From contig NZ_KB893985.1 in the NCBI RefSeq assembly GCF_000374345.1, positions 1 to 64,000 on the forward strand: 64,000 bases of DNA. The letters run 5' to 3'. The notes beneath the pieces were generated by a model. The model searched no databases, had not been told where the DNA came from, and was given only the letters and a program-made list of their open reading frames with translations. This document shows positions 54,667-63,643 of the stretch, piece by piece. This DNA comes from Heyndrickxia acidiproducens DSM 23148. Its GTDB lineage: Bacteria; Bacillota; Bacilli; Bacillales; Bacillaceae_C. Every line of letters begins with the position of its first letter. Within the stretch, counting starts at the first letter, position 1. A program made the position numbers and the translations under genes.

Positions 54667-54957
54667 TTGACTCAAAATTTGCTTGATTTTATGAATGACC
54701 CTGCCATTTATATGCTTTCTTTTCTCGTTTTAACGGCTGGTTTAATGTATCTCGGCCGCTTAATCGGGAGACCTAATGCCTATTTTGCAGCTAAACCGGC
54801 GGCGTTACTGATAGACCGCTCGTTTCAGGACACGACGGTTTTAAATTGCGGCAGCCATTCAGTGATTATTTGGATTTTAAGCTGTGTCAGACTGAAAACA
54901 TATCCTCCTGAAGATCCCGATGCTGTTCACCATTCTCCACTTACAGCACATGCATAG
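54667..54957 (+). CDS. mifM: MifM-like regulatory nascent chain (membrane-insertion sensor leader)
   Basis: A 96-residue protein whose TTG start lies 9 bp after AAGGTGAG. One transmembrane helix (about 13-30, AIYMLSFLVLTAGLMYLG) is followed by a soluble tail. The C-terminal part reads W69-I70-x4-R75-L76-K77-T78, then Y79-P80-P81-E82-D83-P84-D85-A86. The MifM arrest region of B. subtilis, as I recall it, has WI-x4-RMNS and then an acidic DEEDA cluster at the same distances, an ungapped match. MifM (95 residues) stalls the ribosome unless inserted by SpoIIIJ and so induces YidC2. Gene position, size, topology and the downstream hairpin all agree. Arrest itself is inferred; the sequence is clearly diverged. 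Confidence 0.72.
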   Translation: MTQNLLDFMNDPAIYMLSFLVLTAGLMYLGRLIGRPNAYFAAKPAALLIDRSFQDTTVLNCGSHSVIIWILSCVRLKTYPPEDPDAVHHSPLTAHA

Positions 54958-54980
54958 AGAACATCATTTAAGGAGGATAT
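54900..54980 (+). promoter_or_regulatory. Stem that sequesters the yidC2 ribosome binding site
   Basis: ATATCCTCCT (54900-54909), within the Lys77-to-Pro81 region codons of the leader, is a perfect 10-bp complement of AGGAGGATAT (54971-54980), the yidC2 ribosome binding site. GATG (54919-54922) / CATC (54962-54965) and TTC/GAA extend it inside. A ribosome stalled with codons 82-86 in its P site would cover the left arm and free the site. Confidence 0.8.
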
Positions 54981-54983
54981 TTC

Positions 54984-55766
54984 ATGAAAAGATTTTTTAA
55001 TTTATCATTTTTAATTGTGGGTCTGCTTTTCGTACTAAGCGCGTGCTCCAGTTCAGCAGGCAGTGCAAATAACGATGGATTTCTATACCATTATTTTGTA
55101 AGCCCGTTTGCCGTTGTCATCAAGGCGACAGCCCAGATGTGCAACGGCGATTACGGCATTGCAATTGTCATCTTGACACTTGTTATCCGTCTGATCCTGA
55201 TGCCGTTGACTTTGCATACGTATAAAAACCAGCAGATCATGAAAGAAAAAATGGACAAGTTGAAACCTGAAATGAACGAATTGCAGAAAAAGATCAAAGC
55301 AGCGAAAACAAAAGAGGACCAAGCGAAATTGCAACAGCAAATGATGGGTTTGTACCAAAAGCACGGGGTCAATCCTTTAAACATGGGCTGTCTGCCAATT
55401 CTGATCCAAATGCCGATATTAATGGGCTTTTACTATGCAATACGCGGATCAAAAGAAATTGCCACCCATTCATTTTTATGGTTTAACCTCGGCCATGCCG
55501 ACCTGCCCATGGCGATCCTTGCAGGTATCATTTATTTGGTCCAAGCCCAGATTTCATTGGTCGGGCTTCCGGAAGAACAGAAAAAACAAATGAAATACAT
55601 GACATTAATGTCACCGATCATGATTTTATTCGTTTCCTTTTCCGCCCCTGCAGTACTGCCGCTTTACTGGACGGTCGGCGGACTGTTCCTCATCGGACAG
55701 ACGCTGCTGGCGAAAAAGTTTTATCAAACCCATCCGCCTAAAGAAAATACAGAATCAAATTCTTAA
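54984..55766 (+). CDS. yidC2: Membrane protein insertase YidC2 (YidC/Oxa1 family lipoprotein)
   Basis: A 260-residue insertase that places proteins in the membrane alone or with Sec. The signal peptide ends in a lipobox (LSAC, Cys21), then the family core: first core helix with the conserved groove arginine in TLVIRLILMPLTLHTY, a cytosolic coiled-coil hairpin (KPEMNELQKKIKAAKTKEDQ), GVNPLNMGCLPILIQMPILM and three more helices, ending in a short charged tail. Size and lipoprotein form match the Gram-positive YidC1/YidC2 pair. The leader upstream argues for the inducible copy (YidC2/YqjG); the other copy should lie near the origin, outside this window. Confidence 0.92.
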   Translation: MKRFFNLSFLIVGLLFVLSACSSSAGSANNDGFLYHYFVSPFAVVIKATAQMCNGDYGIAIVILTLVIRLILMPLTLHTYKNQQIMKEKMDKLKPEMNELQKKIKAAKTKEDQAKLQQQMMGLYQKHGVNPLNMGCLPILIQMPILMGFYYAIRGSKEIATHSFLWFNLGHADLPMAILAGIIYLVQAQISLVGLPEEQKKQMKYMTLMSPIMILFVSFSAPAVLPLYWTVGGLFLIGQTLLAKKFYQTHPPKENTESNS

Positions 55767-55775
55767 TGTATGCAT

Positions 55776-55810
55776 AAAAACAGAACGGGCAAGATGCCCG
55801 TTCTGTTTTT
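55776..55810. terminator. Bidirectional terminator between yidC2 and rok
   Basis: AAAAACAGAACGGGC (55776-55790) pairs with GCCCGTTCTGTTTTT (55796-55810) perfectly, with T runs on both strands. Confidence 0.92.
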
Positions 55811-56375
55811 ATGCTTTTTCCGGTTCAAGATGCGCCGTTTCTGCAGATAGCTCCTCCTGTACCGGTTTATTTTCAGCTGCTTCATCCTGTACAGGGTTCA
55901 GGAATTGGTACAGGCCCCGATTAGGCTTACAAATTCTGGGATCCACCTTTTCGACTGTTTTCATGAATGAAGTCATATTTGCAATTTTAAACCCGGTCCT
56001 TTCTTCGATGATCCGCTGCAAGTCAACGCCTCTGATCGGTTCTGCTTTTTCCTGCAGGATATGGATAGCAACTTCCCTCATTTTACTGGATTTGCTCCGC
56101 CTTGAAGGCCGCGATTTCCGTAACTTCCGGTCCCTTTGGAATATCTGTCCCGGGAATTCCTCCAAGGCAGCGGAAGAAAACGATTGGTAATTTAAAAATT
56201 CCTTTGAAAAATCATCTGATATATCTTTTAATTGTACCGCTTCTTTTTCATCCAATTCTCTTAATCTCTTGAAAATAAATTCCCTTTCTTTTCTGAACTC
56301 TTGCAGTACACTCATTTCGGCACTCTCAAGCTGGTTCAGCCTGATTTTCAGCGCCATTCTTTCATTAATGGTCAA
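55809..56375 (-). CDS. rok: Rok-family nucleoid-associated silencer
   Basis: A 188-residue homologue of B. subtilis Rok, which represses comK and silences AT-rich acquired DNA. The N-terminal coiled coil (MALKIRLNQLESAEMSVLQE) mediates oligomerisation, a basic linker (KLRKSRPSRRSKSSK) follows, and the C-terminal winged-helix-like DNA-binding domain (about 97-160) shows KMREVAIHILQEKAEPIRGV, IANMTSFMKTVEKVDP and KPNRGLYQFL, aligning with the Rok C-terminus. A Glu-rich tail of about 25 residues follows. The start is a TTG at 56375 behind GAGGGG. The nearby 14-bp palindrome may serve autoregulation. Confidence 0.82.
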   Translation of the reverse strand: MTINERMALKIRLNQLESAEMSVLQEFRKEREFIFKRLRELDEKEAVQLKDISDDFSKEFLNYQSFSSAALEEFPGQIFQRDRKLRKSRPSRRSKSSKMREVAIHILQEKAEPIRGVDLQRIIEERTGFKIANMTSFMKTVEKVDPRICKPNRGLYQFLNPVQDEAAENKPVQEELSAETAHLEPEKA

Positions 56376-56401
56376 CCAACATCCCCTCGTTTCTTCTAAT
56401 C

Positions 56402-56415
56402 TTCTAAATTTAGAA
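56402..56415. repeat. Perfect 14-bp palindrome in the rok leader
   Basis: TTCTAAATTTAGAA lies 26 bp upstream of the rok start, between the likely promoter and the ribosome binding site. It is an operator candidate, perhaps for Rok itself, which is autoregulated in B. subtilis. Confidence 0.5.
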
Positions 56416-56566
56416 AATTACTATGTATATAGCTTATTATAATATGTTTGCAGAAAAATAAAAAGAGAAAAAAGTTACTTTTTTTAGAATATTGATTTCC
56501 GATGAATAAATATACAGACAGCCACACACAGGTTGCTTCGTAAGCCGGCATTTCAATCTTGCGTTC

Positions 56567-56614
56567 CATAACGGGACCAGACATTGCATGTTTACTGGAA
56601 CTGCTCCCGTTATG
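56567..56614. repeat. Inverted repeat between rok and dhaS
   Basis: CATAACGGGA (56567-56576) and TCCCGTTATG (56605-56614) are perfect inverted repeats; CCAG (56577-56580) and CTGG (56595-56598) extend the stem. Without T runs it is not an obvious terminator. Function unknown. Confidence 0.5.
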
Positions 56615-56754
56615 TGAAAGTGGGAAAACCAGTCTTCTTTTCAATTGGTATTTTTATAAAATTTGTCGAATATCCTCATTTTCACCCTTTTTATGTTTTA
56701 ATTTTTAGAAAAGTTTTTATTGATCCATTTAATTACTTTTAGTAGAATTTTGTA

Positions 56755-56768
56755 TGTAAGCGTAATCA
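56755..56768 (+). promoter_or_regulatory. cre-like CcpA site upstream of dhaS
   Basis: TGTAAGCGTAATCA matches the CcpA consensus TGWAANCGNTNWCA at 13 of 14 positions, 160 bp before the dhaS start. Catabolite control of dhaS is inferred. Confidence 0.5.
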
Positions 56769-56929
56769 ACAAGATTTGATTGCACCATGATTTTTCTATG
56801 CCAGCCATTTTAAGGTTGAAACACAGGTCACGGCCGATCCTTATCTTTTTTGGGCTTTGTAAAGAAGTTTATGATTTCGGCTGTGCCGCTGCATTATCCT
56901 TTAAGAATATTTTCAATGGAGGGAATACG

Positions 56930-58414
56930 ATGGAACAATTTACTGTGCAGTTAGATCAAAGGGTTCAGAAATTTCTTCAGGGCCGCAAAAAAATGTACAT
57001 CAATGGGCAATTTACAGACAGTGCTTCGGGAAAAACATTTGATACGCCTAACCCTGCTACCGGTGAAACGCTGGCAACAGTATATGAAGCAGAAAAAGAA
57101 GACATCGACCGCGCAGTCAAAGCAGCACGCAACGCTTTTGACAATGGCCCGTGGTCAAGTATGGCTGCGGCTGAGAGAAGCCGGCTGATGTATAAATTAG
57201 CTGACCTGATCGAGGAGCATCAGGAAGCTTTAGCACAACTCGAGACACTTGACAACGGAAAACCAATACGTGAAACTGCAAACGCCGATATCCCGCTGTC
57301 CATTGAACATATGCGCTATTATGCAGGCTGGGCAACCAAAATCACTGGGCAGACGATCCCTGTCAACGGCCCGTATTTTAATTACACCCGCCATGAACCG
57401 GTCGGAGTCGTCGGACAAATTATTCCATGGAATTTCCCGCTTTTGATGGCGATGTGGAAGATGGGTGCCGCGCTTGCCACCGGCTGTACAATTGTGCTAA
57501 AACCTGCGGAACAAACCCCTCTGTCAGCTTTATATCTTGCCCGGCTGGTTGATGCGGCCGGATTCCCGGACGGTGTCATCAACATCGTTCCAGGCTTTGG
57601 CGAAACAGCAGGCAGCGCTTTGGTGAACCATCCTTTGGTTGATAAAATTGCTTTTACAGGATCAACTGAGGTGGGCAAACTGATTATGTCCAATGCTTCT
57701 AAAACTTTAAAAAGAGTCACCCTTGAACTGGGGGGCAAGTCGCCAAATATTATTCTCCCTGACGCAGATCTTACGAAAGCAATCCCGGGAGCATTGAACG
57801 GCGTTATGTTCAATCAAGGGCAGGTCTGCTGTGCCGGATCCCGCGTTTTTATCCAAAAGAAGCATTTTGATAATGTCGTCAGCGATATGGCTTCGCATGC
57901 CCGGTCCATTAAGCAGGGGTTCGGCCTCGGCCGGGACATTGAAATGGGCCCGCTTGTTTCGAATGTGCAGCAGGCAAGGGTGCTAAATTATATTGAGAGA
58001 GGAATTACTGAAGGGGCCGAGGTTGTTGCCGGCGGAAAAAAGCCGCGTGAAGAAGGCTATTTCGTTGAGCCAACAATTTTTGCGGATGTCCGCGATGAAA
58101 TGACGATTGCAAAAGAGGAAATCTTCGGCCCGGTCATTGCAGCCATGCCTTATGAAAGCCTCGATGAAGTAATTGATCGCGCAAACCACAGCGAATACGG
58201 GCTTGCAGCAGGAGTCTGGACTGAAAATGTTGCAAACGCCCATTATATTGCCAACCGGCTCCGCGCCGGCACCATCTGGGTCAACTGCTACAATGTCTTT
58301 GACGCCGCATCCCCATTCGGCGGCTATAAGCAATCCGGAATCGGCCGCGAGATGGGATCCTACGCACTGAATAACTATACAGAAGTAAAAAGCGTCTGGA
58401 TTGCCATTCCTTAA
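56930..58414 (+). CDS. dhaS: Aldehyde dehydrogenase DhaS
   Basis: A 494-residue NAD-dependent aldehyde dehydrogenase closely resembling B. subtilis DhaS. Conserved parts are GVVGQIIPWNFPLLMA, FTGSTEVGK, the general base Glu in VTLELGGKSPNII, the nucleophilic Cys in FNQGQVCCAGSRVF, and KEEIFGPVI. It oxidises aliphatic or other aldehydes; the natural substrate is unknown. The ATG at 56930 follows GGAGGG; a frame beginning at 56780 adds 50 residues without family likeness. It converges with odhB. Confidence 0.92.
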   Translation: MEQFTVQLDQRVQKFLQGRKKMYINGQFTDSASGKTFDTPNPATGETLATVYEAEKEDIDRAVKAARNAFDNGPWSSMAAAERSRLMYKLADLIEEHQEALAQLETLDNGKPIRETANADIPLSIEHMRYYAGWATKITGQTIPVNGPYFNYTRHEPVGVVGQIIPWNFPLLMAMWKMGAALATGCTIVLKPAEQTPLSALYLARLVDAAGFPDGVINIVPGFGETAGSALVNHPLVDKIAFTGSTEVGKLIMSNASKTLKRVTLELGGKSPNIILPDADLTKAIPGALNGVMFNQGQVCCAGSRVFIQKKHFDNVVSDMASHARSIKQGFGLGRDIEMGPLVSNVQQARVLNYIERGITEGAEVVAGGKKPREEGYFVEPTIFADVRDEMTIAKEEIFGPVIAAMPYESLDEVIDRANHSEYGLAAGVWTENVANAHYIANRLRAGTIWVNCYNVFDAASPFGGYKQSGIGREMGSYALNNYTEVKSVWIAIP

Positions 58415-58437
58415 ATAAAAAAAGCAGCTGAAACCTG

Positions 58438-58468
58438 GAAACAGCACCGGCTATTGCCGGTGCTGTTT
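58438..58468. terminator. Terminator between dhaS and odhB
   Basis: AACAGCACCGGC and GCCGGTGCTGTT form a 12-bp stem around TATT between the converging genes. T tails are short on both strands. Confidence 0.7.
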
Positions 58469-58484
58469 ATCATGGTGTATAAAT

Positions 58485-59747
58485 TTATGCTTCCAATAGC
58501 AAGTCTTCAGGATTTTCAAGCAATGTTTTTACCGTTTTCAGGAACCCAACGGCATCTTTCCCGTCGATTACCCTGTGGTCATAAGAAAGCGCCACGTACA
58601 TCATTGGGCGAATTTCAATGCGTTCCCCGTCAACAGCAACAGGGCGTTTTTGAATGGTGTGCATGCCAAGAATCCCGACCTGGGTGCCATTAATGATCGG
58701 CGTTGAAAATAAGGATCCAAACACCCCGCCGTTTGTGATCGTAAACGTTCCGCCCTGCAAATCGCTTAAAGCCAGTTTATTATCACGGGCTTTGACAGCG
58801 AGTGCAGCAATGTCCGACTCAATTTCCGCAAAATTCTTGCGGTCACAGTCACGAACAACCGGAACGACAAGCCCGTCATTTGTGGAAACGGCTACGCCGA
58901 TATCATAAAATTTTTTCAGCAGCAGTTCATTCCCCTGGATTTCGGCATTAACATACGGGTATTTCTTTAATGCAGCAACAACAGCTTTTGTAAAGAATGA
59001 CATAAAGCCAAGGCGGACATCATGATCTTTCGAAAACTGTTCTTTTTTGCGTTTTCTTAAATCCATTACTGCTGTCATATCAATTTCATTAAAGGTTGTC
59101 AGCATCGCCGTTGTATGGGTTACTTCAACCAGCCGTTTTGCAATCGTCTGGCGGCGGCGCGACATGCGGATCCGTTCAACCGGTTTGCCTGCCTCCTGGG
59201 ACACTGCCGCCGGAAAGGCTGGCTGAGCCGGCGCAGCCGCGGCATCTGCCGGTTTGGCTGCAGGTTGATATGAATCTACATCCTGTTTTCTTACTCTTCC
59301 TAATGGATCAACCGTCGGAACTTGCGACAAATCAATGCCTTTTTCACGGGCAAGTCTGCGGGCCGCCGGGGATGCAATGGTCCGTTCTTTCTTTTCTTCT
59401 GCTGCCGGTTCCTGCGGCTGTGAAGCCTGCTGAGCAGCCGGCTCGGCAGCTGCTTCCGGCGCTTTTTCAGGCGCCGGCTTTTCCGCAGCTGCCTGTGGTG
59501 CCACTTCAGCAGCATCTTCACTTACGACTGCAATCACATCACCCACTTGGACCGTGTCACCTTCTTCAAACTTAAGTGATTGGACTATCCCCTCTTCTTC
59601 TGAAATAACTTCCACATTTACTTTATCTGTCTCCAGTTCAACAATATATTCTCCTTTATCAACATGTTCCCCCGGGTGTTTTAGCCACTGCGCAATGGTT
59701 CCCTCTGTTATAGATTCTGCTAATTCAGGCACTTTTACTTCAGCCAC
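58485..59747 (-). CDS. odhB: 2-oxoglutarate dehydrogenase E2, dihydrolipoyl succinyltransferase OdhB
   Basis: The 420-residue core of the 2-oxoglutarate dehydrogenase complex of the TCA cycle. Domains in order: lipoyl domain (1-77) with the lipoylated Lys in ETDKVNVEV, an Ala/Pro/Glu-rich linker, a peripheral-subunit-binding domain (about 125-160, [19 protein letters not shown]), a second linker, and the catalytic domain with [16 protein letters not shown] holding the HxxxDG active site. GTG start at 59747 behind GGGAGG. odhA lies 137 bp upstream on the same strand. Confidence 0.95.
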   Translation of the reverse strand: MAEVKVPELAESITEGTIAQWLKHPGEHVDKGEYIVELETDKVNVEVISEEEGIVQSLKFEEGDTVQVGDVIAVVSEDAAEVAPQAAAEKPAPEKAPEAAAEPAAQQASQPQEPAAEEKKERTIASPAARRLAREKGIDLSQVPTVDPLGRVRKQDVDSYQPAAKPADAAAAPAQPAFPAAVSQEAGKPVERIRMSRRRQTIAKRLVEVTHTTAMLTTFNEIDMTAVMDLRKRKKEQFSKDHDVRLGFMSFFTKAVVAALKKYPYVNAEIQGNELLLKKFYDIGVAVSTNDGLVVPVVRDCDRKNFAEIESDIAALAVKARDNKLALSDLQGGTFTITNGGVFGSLFSTPIINGTQVGILGMHTIQKRPVAVDGERIEIRPMMYVALSYDHRVIDGKDAVGFLKTVKTLLENPEDLLLEA

Positions 59748-59884
59748 AATGTTGTCCTCCCTTTTACAAGTTCTTTTTATATTTTATATTCATTCTTCTG
59801 CTTGAATTGCTGCCGGCAGATTGCCACCATTCAGCCTCCGCTAAAATTCCGGGCCGCCCGCTTGGCGCAGGCTGCCTCTGGCAA

Positions 59885-62719
59885 TCAGCGGGAAAGCGCC
59901 CCGGTTAAAATTCTGTTCTGTTCTTTTTTATGGATAACCGGGTCGCCTTCAGACGGGCTTGAACGCCTTGGCCGCCCGATGTATTTAATTTCCGCCCCCT
60001 GCGGCGCAAGTTTTTGCAAATACGGTTCAACAAAGAACCATGAAGCCATATTTTTAGGCTCTTCCTGCAGCCAGACAACTTCCTTTACGTTTGGATAGCG
60101 TGAAAATGCCGCCTTGATTTCATCTTCAGGGAACGGGTAAACTTGTTCAACCCTTAATACATGGAGCCAGTCTAAATCAGCCGTGCTGTTTAATTTTTCT
60201 TCAAGGTCAATGGCCACTTTCCCGCTGCACAATACAATTCTTTCAACCTTTTCTTTTTGTGCCCCGAGCCCCGGCTGTTCCAATACCGTATTGAAATGGC
60301 CGTCGATTAAAACTGATGGCTCAACCGATGCAAGCGGATGGCGCAGCAAGCTTTTTGGCGTCATTAACACAAGCGGCCGGATTTCTTCTTTATTCAGCCA
60401 TTTCGCTTGTCTTCTTAAAATATGAAAATATTGTCCGGCTGTTGAGACGTTTGCCACCGTCCAGTTATTTTCCGCCGCCAGCTGCAGAAAACGTTCCATC
60501 CTGCCGCTCGAATGTTCCGGGCCCTGGCCTTCATAGCCATGCGGAAGCATCATAACAAGCCCTGATTTCTGGCCCCATTTAGCCCTGCCGGAAGAAACAA
60601 ACTGGTCAAACATCACTTGTGCCATATTGGCAAAATCACCGAACTGTGCTTCCCAAATGACAAGCGTCGTCGGAGAAAAGACATTATAGCCATATTCGTA
60701 ACCGACAACCCCGGCTTCAGTCAGCGGGCTGTTGTAAATCGCAAATGATGCATGAGCTCCTTTTAAATGATGGTGCGGGATGAACTCTTTTCCGGTTTCT
60801 TCATCGTGGAGAACAAGATTGCGCTGTGCAAACGTACCGCGCTGTGTATCCTGGCCGGTAAAGCGGATCGGCACGCCGTCTTTTAAGATCGACCCGAATG
60901 CCAGGGCTTCTGCGTGCGCCCAATCAATTTTTCCCTGTCCTTCAAATACTTGTTCACGGCGTTTCAAAATCCGCGCCAGTTTTTTAAATACATGGAAATC
61001 TTCCGGCCATGCCAGCAGTTCCGTATTCAATTCTTTTAATTCTTCTTCCGGTATACCCGTTTCCATTCTTAAATAGCCTTTTCTGACATTTTCCGGCGGT
61101 TCCATTGCCGTGTCCGGTTCTTCCTTGTTATCCGGTACCCGGTCATATGCTTCCTGAAGCTTGTGCCGGACAGCTTCATCCAGTTCTTTTACATAACCAT
61201 CAGGAATGATGCCTTCTTTTTCAAGGCGTTCCCCATAAATAACCCTGACAGTCGGATGTTTTTGCACATTTTTGTACATCATCGGATTGGTTGCCATCGG
61301 TTCATCCATTTCATTATGGCCGTATCTGCGGTAACCCACTAAATCGATTACAAAATCTTTATGAAAACGCTCGCGGTAAGCGTACGCAAACAAAGCCGCC
61401 TGTACGCATGCTTCCGGATCATCCGCATTTACATGAAGGACCGGGATTTCATAGCCCTTTGCCGGATCGGAAGCATATTTTGTCGACCTGGAATCGTAGG
61501 TTTCGGTTGTAAAACCGATATTGTTATTGGCAATGATATGGATCGTGCCGCCGGTTCCATAACCGTTCAGCTTACTCATATTCAAAGTTTCAGTAACAAT
61601 CCCCTGCCCGGCAAATGCGGCATCCCCGTGAACCAAAATTGCAAACGCACGGAGCGAATCATGTTCCGGATAACCCGCTGTGCTGCGATCGTCCTGTGCA
61701 GCCCTTGTATAGCCTTCGACAACAGGATCTGCAACTTCCAAATGGCTCGGATTATTGGCCAGCACAATTCTTGCACTCATCGGGCAGCCATTCTTTTCTT
61801 TGCGGTCTGCACCAAGATGGTATTTGACATCTCCTGTCCATCCGTACGTAATTCCGATTGAGCCTTCGGAAGGAATGAGATCCTTGTTGGCCGCATGTTT
61901 AAATTCTGCAAAAATCAATTCATACGGTTTTTCCAAAATATGCGCCAGCACATTCAGGCGGCCTCTGTGTGCCATGCCGATGTTCACTGTTTTCACACCG
62001 GATTTAACCGAGGCAATAATCATTTGCTCCAATACAGGGACAAGCGCGTCCAGTCCTTCAATAGAAAAGCGTTTCTGCCCGACAAAAGTGCGGTGGATGA
62101 ACTTTTCAAATCCTTCGACATCCGTAAGCCGTTTTAAAATTTCCAGCTTCTGTTCTTTGCTTATCTCCTGAAAGAAATTGCCGGATTCGACCGTACGCTG
62201 CAGCCAGTGCTTTTCTTCCAGTTCATGAATATGGTCAAATTCAAAAGCAACTTTTTTTGTATATACTTCTTTTAAATAATTGATCGCATCGAGCCCGTTT
62301 TTTACTTTTGGCGGAGCATCCGGGCAAATGAACGATGCCGGCACTTTTTTCAGATCTTCTTCTGTTAAGTCAAATTCGCTTAAGTCTATCAGCCTTACAT
62401 GTTGTTCCGGTTTACGCAGCGGATTGATATCAGCCGCCAGATGTCCGAATGTGCGGATATTGTCCGCCAGTTTCACTGCAGCCACTATCTTGCTGAAAAT
62501 TGTCGGGTTTGCCGGCAATTGAAAAGATATATCTGCCTGCCCTTGCGTCGTTTCCCCGCTTGCCGGCAGAACAGGCGCACCCCAGTGTTCAAACAGCTCC
62601 TTCATTTCTTCGCTAACGCTGTCCGGATTTTCCAAGTATTGTTCATATAACCCCATGACATAACCCAGATTCGGTCCTGAAAAACTTTCCCAAAAACCCT
62701 TTGGTGTTTTTACACTCAT
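59885..62719 (-). CDS. odhA: 2-oxoglutarate dehydrogenase E1 OdhA
   Basis: Thiamine-diphosphate-dependent E1 (944 residues) that decarboxylates 2-oxoglutarate and transfers succinyl to OdhB. Visible motifs are [20 protein letters not shown], the thiamine-diphosphate site [16 protein letters not shown] with [31 protein letters not shown] and, in the second half, VVGYEYGYN and [18 protein letters not shown]. The start [20 protein letters not shown] follows TGGAGG. The promoter region carries a cre-like site, consistent with the known glucose repression of odhAB in B. subtilis. Confidence 0.96.
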   Translation of the reverse strand: MSVKTPKGFWESFSGPNLGYVMGLYEQYLENPDSVSEEMKELFEHWGAPVLPASGETTQGQADISFQLPANPTIFSKIVAAVKLADNIRTFGHLAADINPLRKPEQHVRLIDLSEFDLTEEDLKKVPASFICPDAPPKVKNGLDAINYLKEVYTKKVAFEFDHIHELEEKHWLQRTVESGNFFQEISKEQKLEILKRLTDVEGFEKFIHRTFVGQKRFSIEGLDALVPVLEQMIIASVKSGVKTVNIGMAHRGRLNVLAHILEKPYELIFAEFKHAANKDLIPSEGSIGITYGWTGDVKYHLGADRKEKNGCPMSARIVLANNPSHLEVADPVVEGYTRAAQDDRSTAGYPEHDSLRAFAILVHGDAAFAGQGIVTETLNMSKLNGYGTGGTIHIIANNNIGFTTETYDSRSTKYASDPAKGYEIPVLHVNADDPEACVQAALFAYAYRERFHKDFVIDLVGYRRYGHNEMDEPMATNPMMYKNVQKHPTVRVIYGERLEKEGIIPDGYVKELDEAVRHKLQEAYDRVPDNKEEPDTAMEPPENVRKGYLRMETGIPEEELKELNTELLAWPEDFHVFKKLARILKRREQVFEGQGKIDWAHAEALAFGSILKDGVPIRFTGQDTQRGTFAQRNLVLHDEETGKEFIPHHHLKGAHASFAIYNSPLTEAGVVGYEYGYNVFSPTTLVIWEAQFGDFANMAQVMFDQFVSSGRAKWGQKSGLVMMLPHGYEGQGPEHSSGRMERFLQLAAENNWTVANVSTAGQYFHILRRQAKWLNKEEIRPLVLMTPKSLLRHPLASVEPSVLIDGHFNTVLEQPGLGAQKEKVERIVLCSGKVAIDLEEKLNSTADLDWLHVLRVEQVYPFPEDEIKAAFSRYPNVKEVVWLQEEPKNMASWFFVEPYLQKLAPQGAEIKYIGRPRRSSPSEGDPVIHKKEQNRILTGALSR

Positions 62720-62832
62720 TTTGAAAAACCTCCAGCCCTTAAGCCTTATTCATTTTTCATTTGTTTTCCATTTGCTGTTTTGCAGTAAATAGAAATAATG
62801 AAAATTATGTAATGATAAAGAATTTTTATAAG

Positions 62833-62881
62833 CTATAACGCTTACAATCACAATTTTATCACTGTATACGTAATAGATAAA
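62833..62881 (-). promoter_or_regulatory. odhA promoter with a cre-like site
   Basis: Minus strand TTTATC (62881-62876), 17-bp spacer, TAAAAT (62858-62853). TGTAAGCGTTATAG (62846-62833) matches the CcpA consensus in 12 of 14 positions and sits at the predicted transcript start, a position where CcpA blocks initiation or clearance. Confidence 0.5.
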
Positions 62882-63013
62882 GTTAAAAACTCTATTTTTT
62901 TAAAAATTGCATGAACGGTCGTTCAGTGCTGAATGTACAGGGAAAACAGGCATATTTTTCTTTTTTTGCCATCATCATTTTTGAGGAATTAGACGGCATC
63001 TGCCTAATGAAAC

Positions 63014-63043
63014 GCACCACTTCCGTTTTTCAAACATACTTTA
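63014..63043 (+). promoter_or_regulatory. Sigma-K-type promoter of the GerT-like gene
   Basis: CACC at 63015-63018, a 16-bp spacer and CATACTTTA (63035-63043), which fits the sigma-K -10 consensus CATAnnnTA. It is 49 bp upstream of the coding start. This predicts expression in the late mother cell. Confidence 0.55.
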
Positions 63044-63091
63044 TAGACAGCAGTCATGTTTCTCCCCCATTGATGAAAGGAGAAAGTCAGC

Positions 63092-63565
63092 ATGTTTCCT
63101 TGGAATACGTTCCCTTTTAACCAGGATGTGTCCGAATTTATGAAAAATATGCAGCTGCCAAATATGGATGAACAAATGAGCCAAGCCTTTTCCCAATGGA
63201 TGCCTGAGCAATGGAAAGAAATGTTTGGGCAAAACGGAGAATCCGGCGCTCAGGGTCCGGCGTCGGATACCGGCCAGGCGGAGGCCGATCCTGTTATTAT
63301 AGATGTTTTTGAAACACTCGATTTTATTTACGTCCGGGTTCGGGTGCAACAGAAAGAATGGCTGGAGCAGTTGAAAATTTTCCATACTTCCCATAAAGCC
63401 ATCTTAAAACATATCCCTGCTGAAGGTGACGAACAGGAAATCCAGCTGCCGTCTCCGGTACTGAGAAAAGGAACCACAGCCCGGTATCAGGATGGCATAC
63501 TGGAAGTGCGTTTTGTAAAAAAGGCGGAAAACCAAATGACCGAAATTGATATTCGCTTTTCGTAG
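63092..63565 (+). CDS. GerT/Hsp20-like spore coat protein
   Basis: A 157-residue protein with an N-terminal aromatic and Met/Gln-rich part (MFPWNTFPFNQDVSEFMKNM), a short linker and a C-terminal domain (about 65-157) that looks like a degenerate alpha-crystallin fold (IDVFETLDFIYVRVRVQQ, ARYQDGILEVRFVKKAE). This plan fits GerT of B. subtilis, a coat protein needed for normal germination and made under sigma-K. The sigma-K-like promoter upstream supports the assignment. ATG at 63092 follows AAAGGAG. Similarity is judged from the general pattern, so no symbol is given. Confidence 0.6.
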   Translation: MFPWNTFPFNQDVSEFMKNMQLPNMDEQMSQAFSQWMPEQWKEMFGQNGESGAQGPASDTGQAEADPVIIDVFETLDFIYVRVRVQQKEWLEQLKIFHTSHKAILKHIPAEGDEQEIQLPSPVLRKGTTARYQDGILEVRFVKKAENQMTEIDIRFS

Positions 63566-63643
63566 CCGGATACCCTTTTCCAGGCGGAATAGAAAAAGAA
63601 CAGGGCTGTACCCCGCTCGTTCTTCCAGCATGATCGTCTGTTT

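Larger units (their letters stand above)
56416..56929. other. Long AT-rich intergenic region between rok and dhaS
   Basis: About 510 bp without a credible gene. It holds a TATAAT for rok on the minus strand near 56440, the inverted repeat at 56567-56614 and a cre-like site at 56755-56768. In-frame codons upstream of the dhaS ATG exist from 56780, but nothing supports their translation. Confidence 0.5.

Noticed and set aside
56780-56929. 50-codon extension of DhaS
   Set aside because: The ribosome binding site GGAGGG and family alignment place the start at 56930.
59096-59575. 159-codon proline-rich frame antisense to odhB
   Set aside because: It mirrors the Ala/Pro/Glu linkers of OdhB and has no initiation signals.
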